Part shown: positions 16,084 through 24,689 of the stretch, piece after piece
How positions within the stretch are numbered: position 1 is the first letter of the stretch
How the letters are laid out: each line of letters opens with the position of its first letter
DNA from: an uncultured Clostridia bacterium
GTDB lineage: Bacteria; Bacillota_A; Clostridia; TANB77; CAG-508
Reading direction: 5' to 3'
Assembly: GCA_947624725.1 (NCBI GenBank)
Contig: CANQLP010000016.1
Coordinates: 1-24,693, forward strand
Length of the DNA stretch: 24,693 nt
Notes under the pieces: model-generated
The model's input: the letters and a program-made list of their open reading frames with translations, nothing else
Told to the model about the DNA's origin: nothing
Databases searched by the model: none
Program-made: the position numbers and the translations under genes

Positions 16084-17509
16084 TTAAAATTTGATTTCTT
16101 CAAATGAGTTTTTCTTTATATTAGTTGGAACTTCTACTGGATATTTACTTGTAAAACATCCTGTGCAAAGAGAAGGTATTAAACAATTTTTAGTAATCTC
16201 TTTTAAACTATCTAAACTTAAATATTCTAAGCTATCTGCTCCAACCATTTCTCTTACTTCTTCAATTTTTCTATTGTATGTAATTAATTGTTCTTTATCA
16301 TCAATATCTGTTCCAAAATAACATACATCCATGAAAGCAGGAGATGCAATTCTCAAATGTACCTCTTTTGCTCCAGCTTTTCTTAAAATTGCAACTATTT
16401 TTGTAATAGTCGTTCCTCTAACTATTGAGTCATCTATTAAAATTATCCTTTTACCTTCTACGGTACTTTTAAGTGGATTTAGTTTAAGTCCAACTAAATT
16501 GCGTCTTGTTTCTTGTGCATTTTGTATAAATGTTCTTCCTATATATTTGCTTTTTGTAAATACCATATCATAAGGGATTCCTGATTCTTTTGCATAACCT
16601 AAAGCTGCATCTAAGCCTGAATCTGGAACGCCTGCAACAATATCTGCCTCTACTGGTCTTTGTCTTGCAAGGCATCTTCCTGTATCCTCTCTAAATTTAT
16701 GAACACTAATTCCATCAATTATAGAATCTGGTCTTGCAAAATACATATATTCAAAAACACATAAGCCCTTTGGAGCATCCTCTCCTGTTTGAATTGAGCT
16801 TACTTTATTATCAGTTACAACAACAATCTCTCCGAGGTTTTACATCTCTTTCAAACTCCACTCCAGTCATATCTAGTGCACAACTTTCCGATGCAAAAAC
16901 AACTTCTCTGTCTGTTCTTCCCATACAAAGTGGTCTAAATCCTTGTGGGTCTCTAACTGCTATTAATTTTTTTGATGTCATGATAATTAAAGAATATGAT
17001 CCTTTTAATCTTTTCATTGTATTTACAATGGCTTCTTCTATTGAGCTTACTTTTAGTCTTTCTTGTACTATTACATGACAGATAACTTCTGTATCTGATG
17101 TTGTAGTAAATATATGTCCTTGTTCTTCTAAATCTGCTCTAAGCTCTGGTGCATTTGTAAGATTTCCATTATGTACTACTGCAAGGTTACCTTTTTTATG
17201 TCTTACTACCATTGGCTGTGCATTTTCTTTTTTGGCTTCTCCTGTTGTTGAATATCTGTTATGTCCTATTCCCATTTTACCTTCTGGAAGCTCATTTATT
17301 ACATGCTTTGGGAATACTTTAGATACAAGTCCTAAATCTTTTCTATATGTTATTATTCCATCTCTATTTATTGCAATACCACAACTTTCTTCTCCTCTAT
17401 GTTGCAAAGCTGAGAGTCCAATACCAATTATCTGTGCTAGACTATCTCTTGCATTCATTGAATAAATTCCATAGACTCCACATTCTTCTCTTAACTTATC
17501 AAACATCAT
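16084..17509 (-). CDS. purF: Amidophosphoribosyltransferase PurF, one +1 shift site
   Basis: PurF makes phosphoribosylamine from PRPP and glutamine, the first step of purine synthesis. Corrected length is 474 residues, normal for the family. The N-terminal glutaminase begins EECGVYGI; the cysteine after a nine-residue propeptide is the nucleophile. The PRPP loop IILIDDSIVRGTT and the motif GVPDSGLDAALGYA are present, and the cysteines in FGTD and CTGCFTSKYPV may hold an iron-sulfur cluster. The CGG at 16832-16834 interrupts RDVKPGEIVVV; skipping C joins the two domains. It starts at the ATG at 17509 behind GGGGGAAAG, with the flavin reductase gene 24 bases upstream. Confidence 0.94.
16832..16834 (-). 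other. CGG +1 shift site in purF
   Basis: CCT-C-GGA-GAG restores VKPGEIVVV and links the glutaminase and transferase domains. Confidence 0.92.
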
Positions 17510-17533
17510 CTTTCCCCCGTTTTATTATTCCTT

Positions 17534-18101
17534 TTATTTTTTCTTTTTTTGTACTGAAAATCCAAATTTTCCGAACTTTTTCACCTAACTCATAATATCC
17601 ACCGTTTGCATAAGCAACTAAATTACATTTTGAAATATCGAAAGCACCATTTTCATCAATATATTTTTCATCAGCATTAATTGCTAAAACATCTGCTAGA
17701 AACATATGATGTCCACCAAGATCTTTTATTTCATCTACTTTGCATTCGATTGAAACAGGGCTTTCCTTTATCATAGGACACTTTACAAAATTAGCTTTTT
17801 CTTTAGTTAAATTCATTTCTTTAAATTTATCTACATCTTTTCCAGATTTTACTCCACACCAATCAGTCGCAAAAGCTAAATCTTTTGTAGTTAAATTTAT
17901 AACAAATTCTTTTGAGTTTTTTATAATATTGTATGAATGTCTTTCTGGTCTTACAGAAATATACACTTTAGCTGGTGTCGAACAAGTTACTCCACACCAA
18001 GCAACTGTGATAATATTAGAATTTTCCATATCTCCACAAGATACCATAACTGCTGGTATTGGATATATAAAAGTTCCTGGTTTCCACATTACTTTACTCA
18101 A
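17534..18101 (-). CDS. Flavin reductase-like (flavoredoxin) protein, one +1 shift site
   Basis: The family binds FMN and transfers electrons or reduces flavins. The start is TTG at 18101, eight bases after GGGAGG. Conserved segments are GTFIYPIPAVMVSCGD, NIITVAWCGVTCSTP and ISVRPERHSYNII. Corrected length is 188 residues. The CGG at 17571-17573 is followed, after skipping C, by GEKVGKFGFSVQKKKK and TAA at 17534-17536, the typical ending of this family. Unshifted reading would give an unrelated tail running to 17499 over the purF ribosome binding site. It is co-directional with purF and probably shares its promoter. The physiological partner is unknown. Confidence 0.88.
17571..17573 (-). other. 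CGG +1 shift site near the end of the flavin reductase gene
   Basis: GTT-C-GGA-AAA restores EKVGKFGFSV at the C-terminus. Twelve further codons follow before the stop, so the effect is on the last residues only. Confidence 0.85.
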
Positions 18102-18145
18102 AGTATTTTCCTCCCTTTACTCTAATTACAACATCATACCTTAAA

Positions 18146-18174
18146 AGTATAACATTTTTAATTTGCTTTTTCAA
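18146..18174 (-). promoter_or_regulatory. SigA promoter for flavin reductase-purF
   Basis: On the minus strand TTGAAA (18169-18174) and TATACT (18146-18151) are separated by 17 bases, about 45 bases before the TTG start. Confidence 0.6.
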
Positions 18175-18190
18175 GCTTTTTATCTCTATT

Positions 18191-18912
18191 TTATCCAGTT
18201 TTGCTCATTATCTCCTTTTTCATTTTGTTTATAATTTTTTTCTCAAGTCTGGATATATAACTTTGTGATATTCCGAAGCATATCAGCGACTTCCTTTTGA
18301 GTTTTTTCATTTCCTGCACGAAATCCGAATCTAAGCTCCATTATATCTTTTTCTCTAGGATTCAACTTTTCCATAGAAGCTTTTAAAAGGGATTTATCTA
18401 CTTCATCTTCTATTCTTCTCGATGTTACATCATTATCTGTTCCGTAAAATGTCTGATAGTAACAGTTCATTTCCATCTCCATCTTGATTTAATGGTTCAT
18501 CAATCGAAATTTCTCCTCTTATTTTATTGCTCCTCCTCAAATACATTAAAATCTCATTTTCTATGCACCTAGATGCATATGTCGCAAGTTTTATCTTTTT
18601 TTCTGTATTAAATGTATTTATTGCTTTCATAAGTCCTATCGTTCCAATTGATATTAAATCTTCTATACCAATTCCTGTATTTTCAAACTTTTTTGCAATA
18701 TATACCACTAATCTTAAATTTCTTTCTACCAAAATTTGCCTTGCTTCCATATCTTTATTTGCAAGTCTTTTTAGCATTTCTTCTTCGTCCTTGCTATCTA
18801 ATGGCGGTGGCAATGTTTGACTACCTGCTATATAAAAAATATTTTGTATATCTTTATTTTCTTTACCTATATACTTTAAATATAGCTCATTTAAAATTTT
18901 CAATATATTCAT
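18191..18912 (-). CDS. sigE: Mother-cell sigma factor SigE, two +1 shift sites
   Basis: SigE directs early mother-cell sporulation genes and is made as a pro-protein cut by SpoIIGA. Corrected length is 239 residues from the ATG at 18912, supported by AAGGGAG; an in-frame GTG at 18924 is less likely. The pro-region and [20 protein letters not shown] are typical of SigE. Region 2 has [19 protein letters not shown] and [20 protein letters not shown]; region 4 has MELRFGF and [18 protein letters not shown]. The CGG at 18442-18444 splits LLLSDILGTDNDV and that at 18273-18275 lies in the helix-turn-helix (MLGIS). With both Cs skipped it ends at TAA 18191-18193. It overlaps the end of spoIIGA by 26 bases. 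Confidence 0.95.
18273..18275 (-). other. CGG +1 shift site in sigE (second)
   Basis: CTT-C-GGA-ATA restores the helix-turn-helix [14 protein letters not shown], the same position as the second site of sigF. Confidence 0.92.
18442..18444 (-). other. CGG +1 shift site in sigE (first)
   Basis: TTA-C-GGA-ACA restores [19 protein letters not shown]; the zero frame stops two codons later. Confidence 0.92.
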
Positions 18913-19818
18913 TTTTACTATCACTCCCTTCTAATAACTCTAATCCAACAAGTCCAGAATATAGTCCATTTTTACAAATAGCTGAATTATATATCCCAAT
19001 AATTACATCTTTTATATTTATAGATGTACCATCAAAATTTATTGTAACCTCATCTGGTCTAAAGCCTACTAACATTCCATTTTGTTTTCCAAGTGATGAA
19101 AATGGAATTAACTTAAGTCTTGAAATGTAGTCTTCTCCTATTTCATCCATTACTTCACTACTTGCTCCATAAACTATCTTTTCTATTTTCTCAAGAATTT
19201 CTTCTTCTATTATTTCTTTTAACTTCTCTTTTTCTACAACAATGACAGGTACTCTAGTTATTGGGTCTTTAAGTAAATTTCCAGTATCTATCATTGCTTT
19301 AAAAAAAACTTCTTTGTTTTTATATATAACTTCAACATCGCAAAACATATCATTTTTACTCAATCTATTCTTTATGACTTTAAAAGCAATACTTATAATT
19401 ACAAAACCAACAATTGCTCCTAAAAATGCTATTTTTATCGGATAAGTTCCCGAAAGCAAACCGTTTTTATATAATATTTCTTGTGGTCGTATATAATAAA
19501 GTAAGAAAAATGCGCAGCCACCAAATACAAATGATGTAAGATAGAATATAACAACATACTTGAACATACTTTTTATACTCTTTGGAGTAAAAGCAATATA
19601 CACCATTGCAATTGATAAAATCATTTTAGATATTAGATTCATATATATGTAATTTTTTGTAATATAGCTTCCGAATTGCATAAAGAGAACCTATCATGCT
19701 GGAAAATATAATGTTTCGGAGTCTGCACTTTGTCTTTGTTACAATTCCTGCTCCGATACAAAATTATTGCATTCATGCATATGTTTTCTAAAAAGACTAC
19801 ATCTAGATATATAGTCAT
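18887..19818 (-). CDS. spoIIGA: Pro-SigE processing protease SpoIIGA, two +1 shift sites
   Basis: SpoIIGA is a membrane aspartic protease that activates pro-SigE. Corrected length is 309 residues, the same as usual. The N-terminal part holds about five hydrophobic segments, starting [20 protein letters not shown]; the C-terminal domain has the catalytic [12 protein letters not shown]. The ATG at 19818 is only found by following two shifts: CGG at 19753-19755 (ILYGAGIV) and at 19671-19673 ([12 protein letters not shown]). Zero-frame reading from the downstream start would lose about 50 residues including the first two membrane segments. Upstream is a long-spacer promoter with a Spo0A-like box. 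sigE follows and overlaps, which fits joint synthesis of protease and substrate. Confidence 0.93.
19671..19673 (-). other. CGG +1 shift site in spoIIGA (second)
   Basis: ATT-C-GGA-AGC restores [16 protein letters not shown]. Confidence 0.88.
19753..19755 (-). other. CGG +1 shift site in spoIIGA (first)
   Basis: TAT-C-GGA-GCA restores [20 protein letters not shown] in the first membrane region. Confidence 0.88.
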
Positions 19819-19862
19819 TTTCCTTAAGCATCACCTCTTTTGTGTTTTATTATGTATCTAAT

Positions 19863-19895
19863 ATTATAATTTGTACTTGCTCAAAATTCTGTCAA
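19863..19895 (-). promoter_or_regulatory. spoIIG promoter with 21-base spacer and Spo0A-like box
   Basis: On the minus strand consensus TTGACA (19890-19895) and TATAAT (19863-19868) are separated by 21 bases. The opposite strand of the -35 reads CTGTCAAA, close to the Spo0A box TGTCRAA. The Bacillus spoIIG promoter is known for a similarly over-long spacer (22 bases) and a Spo0A box overlapping its -35. Confidence 0.65.
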
Positions 19896-19910
19896 AACAT
19901 AGTGTAGAAA

Positions 19911-19946
19911 AAAAGAAATAATCTTTTTTATTTGATTATTTCTTTT
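19911..19946 (-). terminator. Inverted repeat with T-tract between tetR and spoIIGA
   Basis: Perfect 13-bp arms AAAAGAAATAATC and GATTATTTCTTTT flank a ten-base loop and on the minus strand run into TTTTTTTC. It lies upstream of the spoIIG promoter, so it may block antisense transcription from the tetR side. Confidence 0.5.
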
Positions 19947-20026
19947 CTAATTAGATTAATTTTTTTATTTTATAGTGATTTTTTTGTAGAATTATATTTG
20001 GTTTTGATATTTTGTATAAAATTTAC

Positions 20027-20055
20027 TTGCACTAAATTTCTTTTCCATATATAAT
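20027..20055 (+). promoter_or_regulatory. SigA promoter for tetR
   Basis: TTGCAC (20027-20032) and TATAAT (20050-20055) are separated by 17 bases, about 38 bases before the tetR start. Confidence 0.65.
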
Positions 20056-20070
20056 ATAGAAAAGAAATTT
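20034..20070. promoter_or_regulatory. Operator-like palindrome overlapping the tetR -10
   Basis: Perfect 12-bp arms AAATTTCTTTTC and GAAAAGAAATTT flank a 13-base centre that contains the -10. This is a natural position for autorepression by the TetR-family product. Confidence 0.6.
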
Positions 20071-20092
20071 TATAAAGAAATGAGGCTATTTT

Positions 20093-20665
20093 ATGAATCG
20101 TACTAAGAGAAAAATATTTGAAACATCAATGAACTTATTTGCAACAAAGGGTTATGATGCAACAAGCATTGAGGAAATAACTTCTATTGTTGGAGTTGCT
20201 AAAGGAACTCTTTATTATCATTTTTCTAGCAAAGAAGAAATCTTTACATTCTTAATTGAAGAAGGTATGAAACTACTTCAAAATAGTATGTTCATCAAAG
20301 TAGAAAAATGCCATACTCTTAGAGATAAGCTAAAAGCAATTTTACTTATCCAAATTAAAGTAATGGTAAAATATCAAGACTTTATGACTATTGTTTTAAG
20401 TGATAGTTTAGGAAAAGGTCCTAGAAATTTAATATGTAGAAAATATGTATTTGAATATATAGATCTTTTAGAAAAAATTATTTCAGAAAGTATAAATTCA
20501 GGAGAAGCCACAAATACAAATATAGGCTCACCTGCAGCACTTGCAAGTGGCCTATTTGGTACAACATATTCAATTTTGCTATATAAAATCAAATCAAAAG
20601 AAAATCTTGATATAAAAACTTTATACCAAGAATTTAGTGATGCTGTATTTAGACAAATTTCTTAG
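20093..20665 (+). CDS. TetR/AcrR-family transcriptional regulator
   Basis: This 190-residue regulator is the only plus-strand gene. Its N-terminal helix-turn-helix reads FETSMNLFATKGYDATSIEE and GVAKGTLYYHFSSKEEIFTF, typical of TetR proteins; the C-terminal ligand-binding domain (about 50-190) is not assignable to a ligand. It starts at the ATG at 20093 behind GAGG. No CGG occurs in it. Its end overlaps the end of the convergent rnhB gene by 17 bases. No plus-strand target gene follows, so the regulated gene may lie elsewhere or the protein may mainly control itself. Confidence 0.9.
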   Translation: MNRTKRKIFETSMNLFATKGYDATSIEEITSIVGVAKGTLYYHFSSKEEIFTFLIEEGMKLLQNSMFIKVEKCHTLRDKLKAILLIQIKVMVKYQDFMTIVLSDSLGKGPRNLICRKYVFEYIDLLEKIISESINSGEATNTNIGSPAALASGLFGTTYSILLYKIKSKENLDIKTLYQEFSDAVFRQIS

Positions 20666-21275
20666 TAAAAGTTATTCTATGTATGGGACAAAGCCCATAC
20701 TTTTTTATTGCATTAATATGCTCAGCTGTTCCATATCCTTTATGTTTTGCAAATCCGTACTCTGGATAGATTTTATCATATTCTTTCATTATTCTATCCC
20801 TTGTGACCTTTGCAACTATTGATGCAGCAGCTATTGAGTAAGAAAGGCTGTCTCCTTTTATTATCGACATATATGGAATGCCATCTGTATTTATCTCTGT
20901 TAATGCATCTACTAAAATTAAATCAGGCCTTGTGGATAAGCCTTTTAACGCAGTTTCAAGACCTAGTTTTGTAGCTTGCAATATATTTATCTCATCTATT
21001 CTTCCCTCATCAATGATTCCAACTGAATAACTTATAGCATTTTTTATAATTTCTTCATATACTTTCTCTCTCTTCTTTTCAGAAACTTTTTTAGAATCAT
21101 TGACTCCTTCTATAAATGAATCTTTTGGAAGTATAACACATGCAGTAACCACCGGTCCTGCAAGTGGTCCTCGTCCTGCTTCATCTATTCCGCAAATGTA
21201 TTTTGCCCCTTCCTCATATTGGTTTAAATCTATTTGTTTTAATTTGTTTAATCTTTCTACTTCTTTATCTGTCAT
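20649..21275 (-). CDS. rnhB: Ribonuclease HII
   Basis: RNase HII removes ribonucleotides misincorporated in DNA and RNA of RNA-DNA hybrids. The 208-residue product has catalytic motifs CGIDEAGRGPLAGPV (Asp and Glu), GVNDSKKVSEKKRE, DLILVDALTEI and SIAAASIVAKVTRDR, followed by GYGTAEHINAI. All are intact. A naturally occurring TGC-GGA in the first motif, with C in the third codon position, is read normally. It starts at the ATG at 21275 and follows the prepilin-like gene by 15 bases. Confidence 0.96.
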   Translation of the reverse strand: MTDKEVERLNKLKQIDLNQYEEGAKYICGIDEAGRGPLAGPVVTACVILPKDSFIEGVNDSKKVSEKKREKVYEEIIKNAISYSVGIIDEGRIDEINILQATKLGLETALKGLSTRPDLILVDALTEINTDGIPYMSIIKGDSLSYSIAAASIVAKVTRDRIMKEYDKIYPEYGFAKHKGYGTAEHINAIKKYGLCPIHRITFTKKFV

Positions 21276-21290
21276 TTTTTACGACTTCCT

Positions 21291-21746
21291 TTATTCATCA
21301 TCTGAAACATAGTTACTTATAGAAGATAATAGATAAAACACTTCATCATGATAAGTTACACCTCTTGCATATGCAACATCTACTTCCTTATTTTTATCAT
21401 TCAAATAGTAATTTACATAATATCCGTCTTCTGCTTTAGCATCTTTTACTCCAATTTCATTAAGTTCTGCTTGGCTTAATTTATACCAGCCAGCATAATC
21501 TCCCTCTTCTTGTAAAGTTCCATAAAGAGAACTGTCATCTAGATTTTCGATTATTTTTTCATTTGCTAAGGCCTCACATTTACTTTGAATTAATAACATA
21601 TATGTTTCTATATTTTGAAATTTTACATCACCTGTTATTCCAATACCAATTGAAACAGAGACATAGGTAATTATTGCAAGTATTGCTATAGTTATAATTA
21701 ATGATATCATTGTAATTCCTTTGTGATTTTCCATATCTAATTTCAT
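21291..21746 (-). CDS. Prepilin-like (type IV pilin N-terminus) protein
   Basis: This 151-residue protein begins with a short leader and GITMISLIITIAILAIITYV (residues about 10-29). That resembles a class III prepilin cleavage site (Gly before a hydrophobic helix), although Glu at +5 is replaced by Leu. The remaining polar domain (EGDYAGWYKLSQAELNEIGV) resembles clostridial pseudopilin-like proteins of unknown role. It starts at the ATG at 21746 behind GGGAGGA. No other pilus genes are in the window. It probably forms an operon with rnhB. Confidence 0.7.
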   Translation of the reverse strand: MKLDMENHKGITMISLIITIAILAIITYVSVSIGIGITGDVKFQNIETYMLLIQSKCEALANEKIIENLDDSSLYGTLQEEGDYAGWYKLSQAELNEIGVKDAKAEDGYYVNYYLNDKNKEVDVAYARGVTYHDEVFYLLSSISNYVSDDE

Positions 21747-21779
21747 ATGTTTTAATTCCTCCCAATAAATTATAGTCTT

Positions 21780-21808
21780 ATTATATCGAATTTAATTATT
21801 TTTATCAA
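21780..21808 (-). promoter_or_regulatory. SigA promoter for the prepilin-rnhB unit
   Basis: On the minus strand TTGATA (21803-21808) and TATAAT (21780-21785) are separated by 17 bases, about 35 bases before the start. Confidence 0.65.
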
Positions 21809-21835
21809 GATGATTTGTTGCAATTTTAGATTTTT

Positions 21836-24469
21836 TTATATATTTTCGTCTTTTACATCTTCCATAATATTTCTATTTTTTATAGATTTTCCTGCAATTG
21901 CTATCGCCATAAATATTATCAAATACATTATTGCTACACAAATTATAATATTAATATAAGAAACACTAAACTTATATATTTTCGCATCTATCATTTTTAG
22001 GTATATAATAAACAAAAACCAAATACTGAAAAGTATCCCTATAATTAGTCCTTTTACTCCATAAAATAGTCCCTCTAAAAATAGCATCTTATTTATTTGT
22101 TTTTTATTCATTCCAATTGACCTTAAGATTGCAATTTCTTTTTTTCTTATCATTATATTAGAAAATATTATATTAAAAATATTTATAATAGTTAATAATG
22201 TAATAAATATTATAAATGTATAAACTGCAATTTCTATAATTGCTTTCTTACTTATATCTGATAATTTGTACTCATATTTGTTTACCGATTGCCAAGTATC
22301 TAAACCACCTACAATCTCATCTATTTCATTTGGTTTATCTGTATCAAGTGTTAATAAAACTGAAGGTGTAGGGGAACTCTCCTCTTCTTCATATTCTTTT
22401 ACCATATCTTCACTTATGATAATATCCATATATAAGCTATCTGATACCATGTATGGCTGTATATTATCTACAATGCCTGCAATTTTAAGATTGATTGTTT
22501 TAGGTTCAAGACCACTATCGTCGGTTAATTCCAAAGTATCTCCTACTTTATAGTTTGTAATTGGAATTTCATCTCCCCATTTTGAATCTGGCATATATAC
22601 ACAATTTACAAGGATTGCTTCATTTTCTTTTAATTCATTTACTCCTGCCCTTTTTAGTATTTCTTTATATGCATTTCCATAAATCATAAATGGCGTTGCA
22701 TTAATAATCAAATTTCCATTAGGTTGTATTGAAGCATTATACCTATTTCCACTTGCATATATCATTTCTTTTATTTCATTTGTTACTTTTTCATTTGGTA
22801 TTTCCAGTTTACAAGAATAAGTATTTTCGATTCCCATATAATCGTTAATTAGTTGTTTTTCTTCCAAAGCACTTATTATTTTGTCCATATTTTCTTTTTT
22901 AATATCTATAGTGTAATTTGTATATTTGCCTTCATCTCTTATGTTTTTATACATATTTGCAAACAAGCCGTTTGTTACTGCAAATACAGTTATACTCATG
23001 CTTATTGATATTACAATCATTCTATACTTTATCGCATTTCTTTTAATATTTTTATATGCTAGATTTCCTTCCGCTTTAAATAATTTTGTAAGTAATGGCA
23101 TTCTTTTTAAATTCTTTTTACTTACTTTGTTTGCTTCTGTATATCTTATAGCTTCAATGCCGTGTCATTTTAGTCAATTTCCTTACTGATAAAAAATTTG
23201 ATATTAATATTATGGCAAACACAATTAATATTATATACAAAAGTACCATAACAGGCACATTCATATAAAGTAAAACTTCTCTATCTAATATAAGATAACT
23301 ATTAACGCTATCTACAACATTATTTAATATTGTTTGTTCGATCTGTATTATGCAAAATGAGAGTAATAATCCTAATAAAATTCCGTGTTATTATTCCGAT
23401 TATTCCTAGAATTAAAGTCTCTTTTAATAAAAGCTTTCTTAGTTCACTTTTACTCATTCCTATTGACAATAATGTTCCAAGTTCATTTATTCTTTCAGTA
23501 TATGATATACTAAATATCGTATATATTACAACTGTTGAAAGTAAAAATATGATGAATACAAAGCTTCCACCTACTATCAATAACATATTTCTAAATGTCT
23601 CATCTATTTCAGTTACGCATTCATATTTTAATAATTCTTCGTTATATATTAGCTTTTCTTGCTTATTATCTGCGTTTTCTAAACTATCTGTTTGAACAAC
23701 GCTATCTTGTAATGTGAGATTTTGAAATTCTTGGATAAATGCACTAGTTACTGAATCATAGTCTTGATTAGATTCTCTATCTTTATTTTCTATTTCATAT
23801 ATTTTTAAATCATCTGCTATGTTTCTTGTGGTTTTGCATACTTTTTGTACATTATTTGTTAAAATTCTAACACTAACAAGCATATCTTCTGAAATTAAAT
23901 CTTGGTCTAAATATGTAATTGCACCTGCTAAATTATTACTAATATCGCTGTTATCCTCTTCTAGATTTTCTGCCATTCCTACTATTGTAAATGTTCTTAA
24001 AGTTCCTTCAAGTGTTATACTTATTTGGTCTCCAACATTTTTATCTTGGAAATTATCTTTTGTTACTAGTAATTCTTTAGAATTTTCAGGTAATCTTCCT
24101 TCTATTATTTTAATATTAGCATTATTAAGTGCTTTATTGTCATAAGCCTTTACATAAATCTTTTGAGCAAATACTATGCTTGAAGAATTATTTTCTTGTG
24201 ACAAACCGAAATCATAATATGTAAATACATCCTTTACATTTTGATAATTTGCAATTTTTGATACATCTGAGTATTTTATATCTATAAATTCAGCTTCCCA
24301 ATTATTTTCTTTTCTAACTACATTTGTCAAATATTTTTGATAACTTGCAAGCAAAATAAGCACAAATGTAGTTAGAATTGTTACAAGGGCTATACCGAAT
24401 AATAATTGATATACTTCTTTTTTTATTTTGCGATAAATATTTTATTGCAAGCTTGCTTGTTATCTTCAT
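21836..24469 (-). CDS. FtsX/MacB-type ABC transporter permease, three +1 shift sites
   Basis: Skipping C at CGG 24395-24397, 23383-23385 and 23160-23162 joins two large fragments into one 876-residue permease ending at 21836. The ATG at 24469 lies behind AGGTG and begins MKITSKLAIKYLSQNKKRS, the usual start of this family, followed by the first transmembrane segment. Layout: helix 1, a large extracytoplasmic domain (about 50-250), a three-helix FtsX block (with LGTLLSIGMSKSELRKLLL), a second N-terminal-like segment (AYKNIKRNAIKYRMIVISIS), another extracytoplasmic domain and a final FtsX block (EIAILRSIGMNKKQINKMLF). Such permeases pair with a LolD/MacB-type ATPase, often in peptide-antibiotic resistance or export; the ATPase would lie beyond the right edge. 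Substrate is unknown. Confidence 0.9.
23160..23162 (-). other. CGG +1 shift site in the permease (third)
   Basis: ACA-C-GGC-ATT restores LTKMTGIEAIRYTEANK and links the two halves of the permease; the zero frame stops two codons later. Confidence 0.88.
23383..23385 (-). other. CGG +1 shift site in the permease (second)
   Basis: ACA-C-GGA-ATT restores IIGIITGILLGLLLSF, a membrane helix. The ATC-GGA four codons earlier is read in frame. Confidence 0.9.
24395..24397 (-). other. CGG +1 shift site in the permease (first)
   Basis: ATT-C-GGT-ATA restores SISIIIGIALVTILTTF in the first membrane helix, and reveals the true start at 24469. Confidence 0.88.
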
Positions 24470-24662
24470 AAATTTCACCTTTAATTTTCTTTACTTTTTT
24501 AATCATTACATTTGACTTTTATGTTAAATTAATATATTTTACACTGTAATTCTATTATAAATAATGGTTTTTTTCAATATATTTAAAAGTTTATTAATAA
24601 TATTACTACAAAATAATTTGTGTCAATCATTTTTGAAAATGTCTTAAAATTTTTTAAACATA

Positions 24663-24689
24663 AGCCCTAAAAATTTAGTTTTTAGGGCT
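24663..24689. terminator. Terminator-like hairpin at the right edge
   Basis: Perfect 11-bp arms AGCCCTAAAAA and TTTTTAGGGCT flank a five-base loop. It lies upstream of the permease gene and probably ends a minus-strand unit that begins beyond the window. Bases 24470-24662 hold no gene that I can support. Confidence 0.6.

Noticed and set aside
17499..17573. The longer C-terminus of the flavin reductase read without a shift
   Set aside because: The tail does not resemble the family and overlaps the purF ribosome binding site; the shifted ending GKFGFSV is family-typical.
12125..18193. Stop-codon reassignment (UGA as Trp or Gly)
   Set aside because: TGA ends birA and sigF at sensible positions, and no conserved Trp or Gly aligns with TGA.
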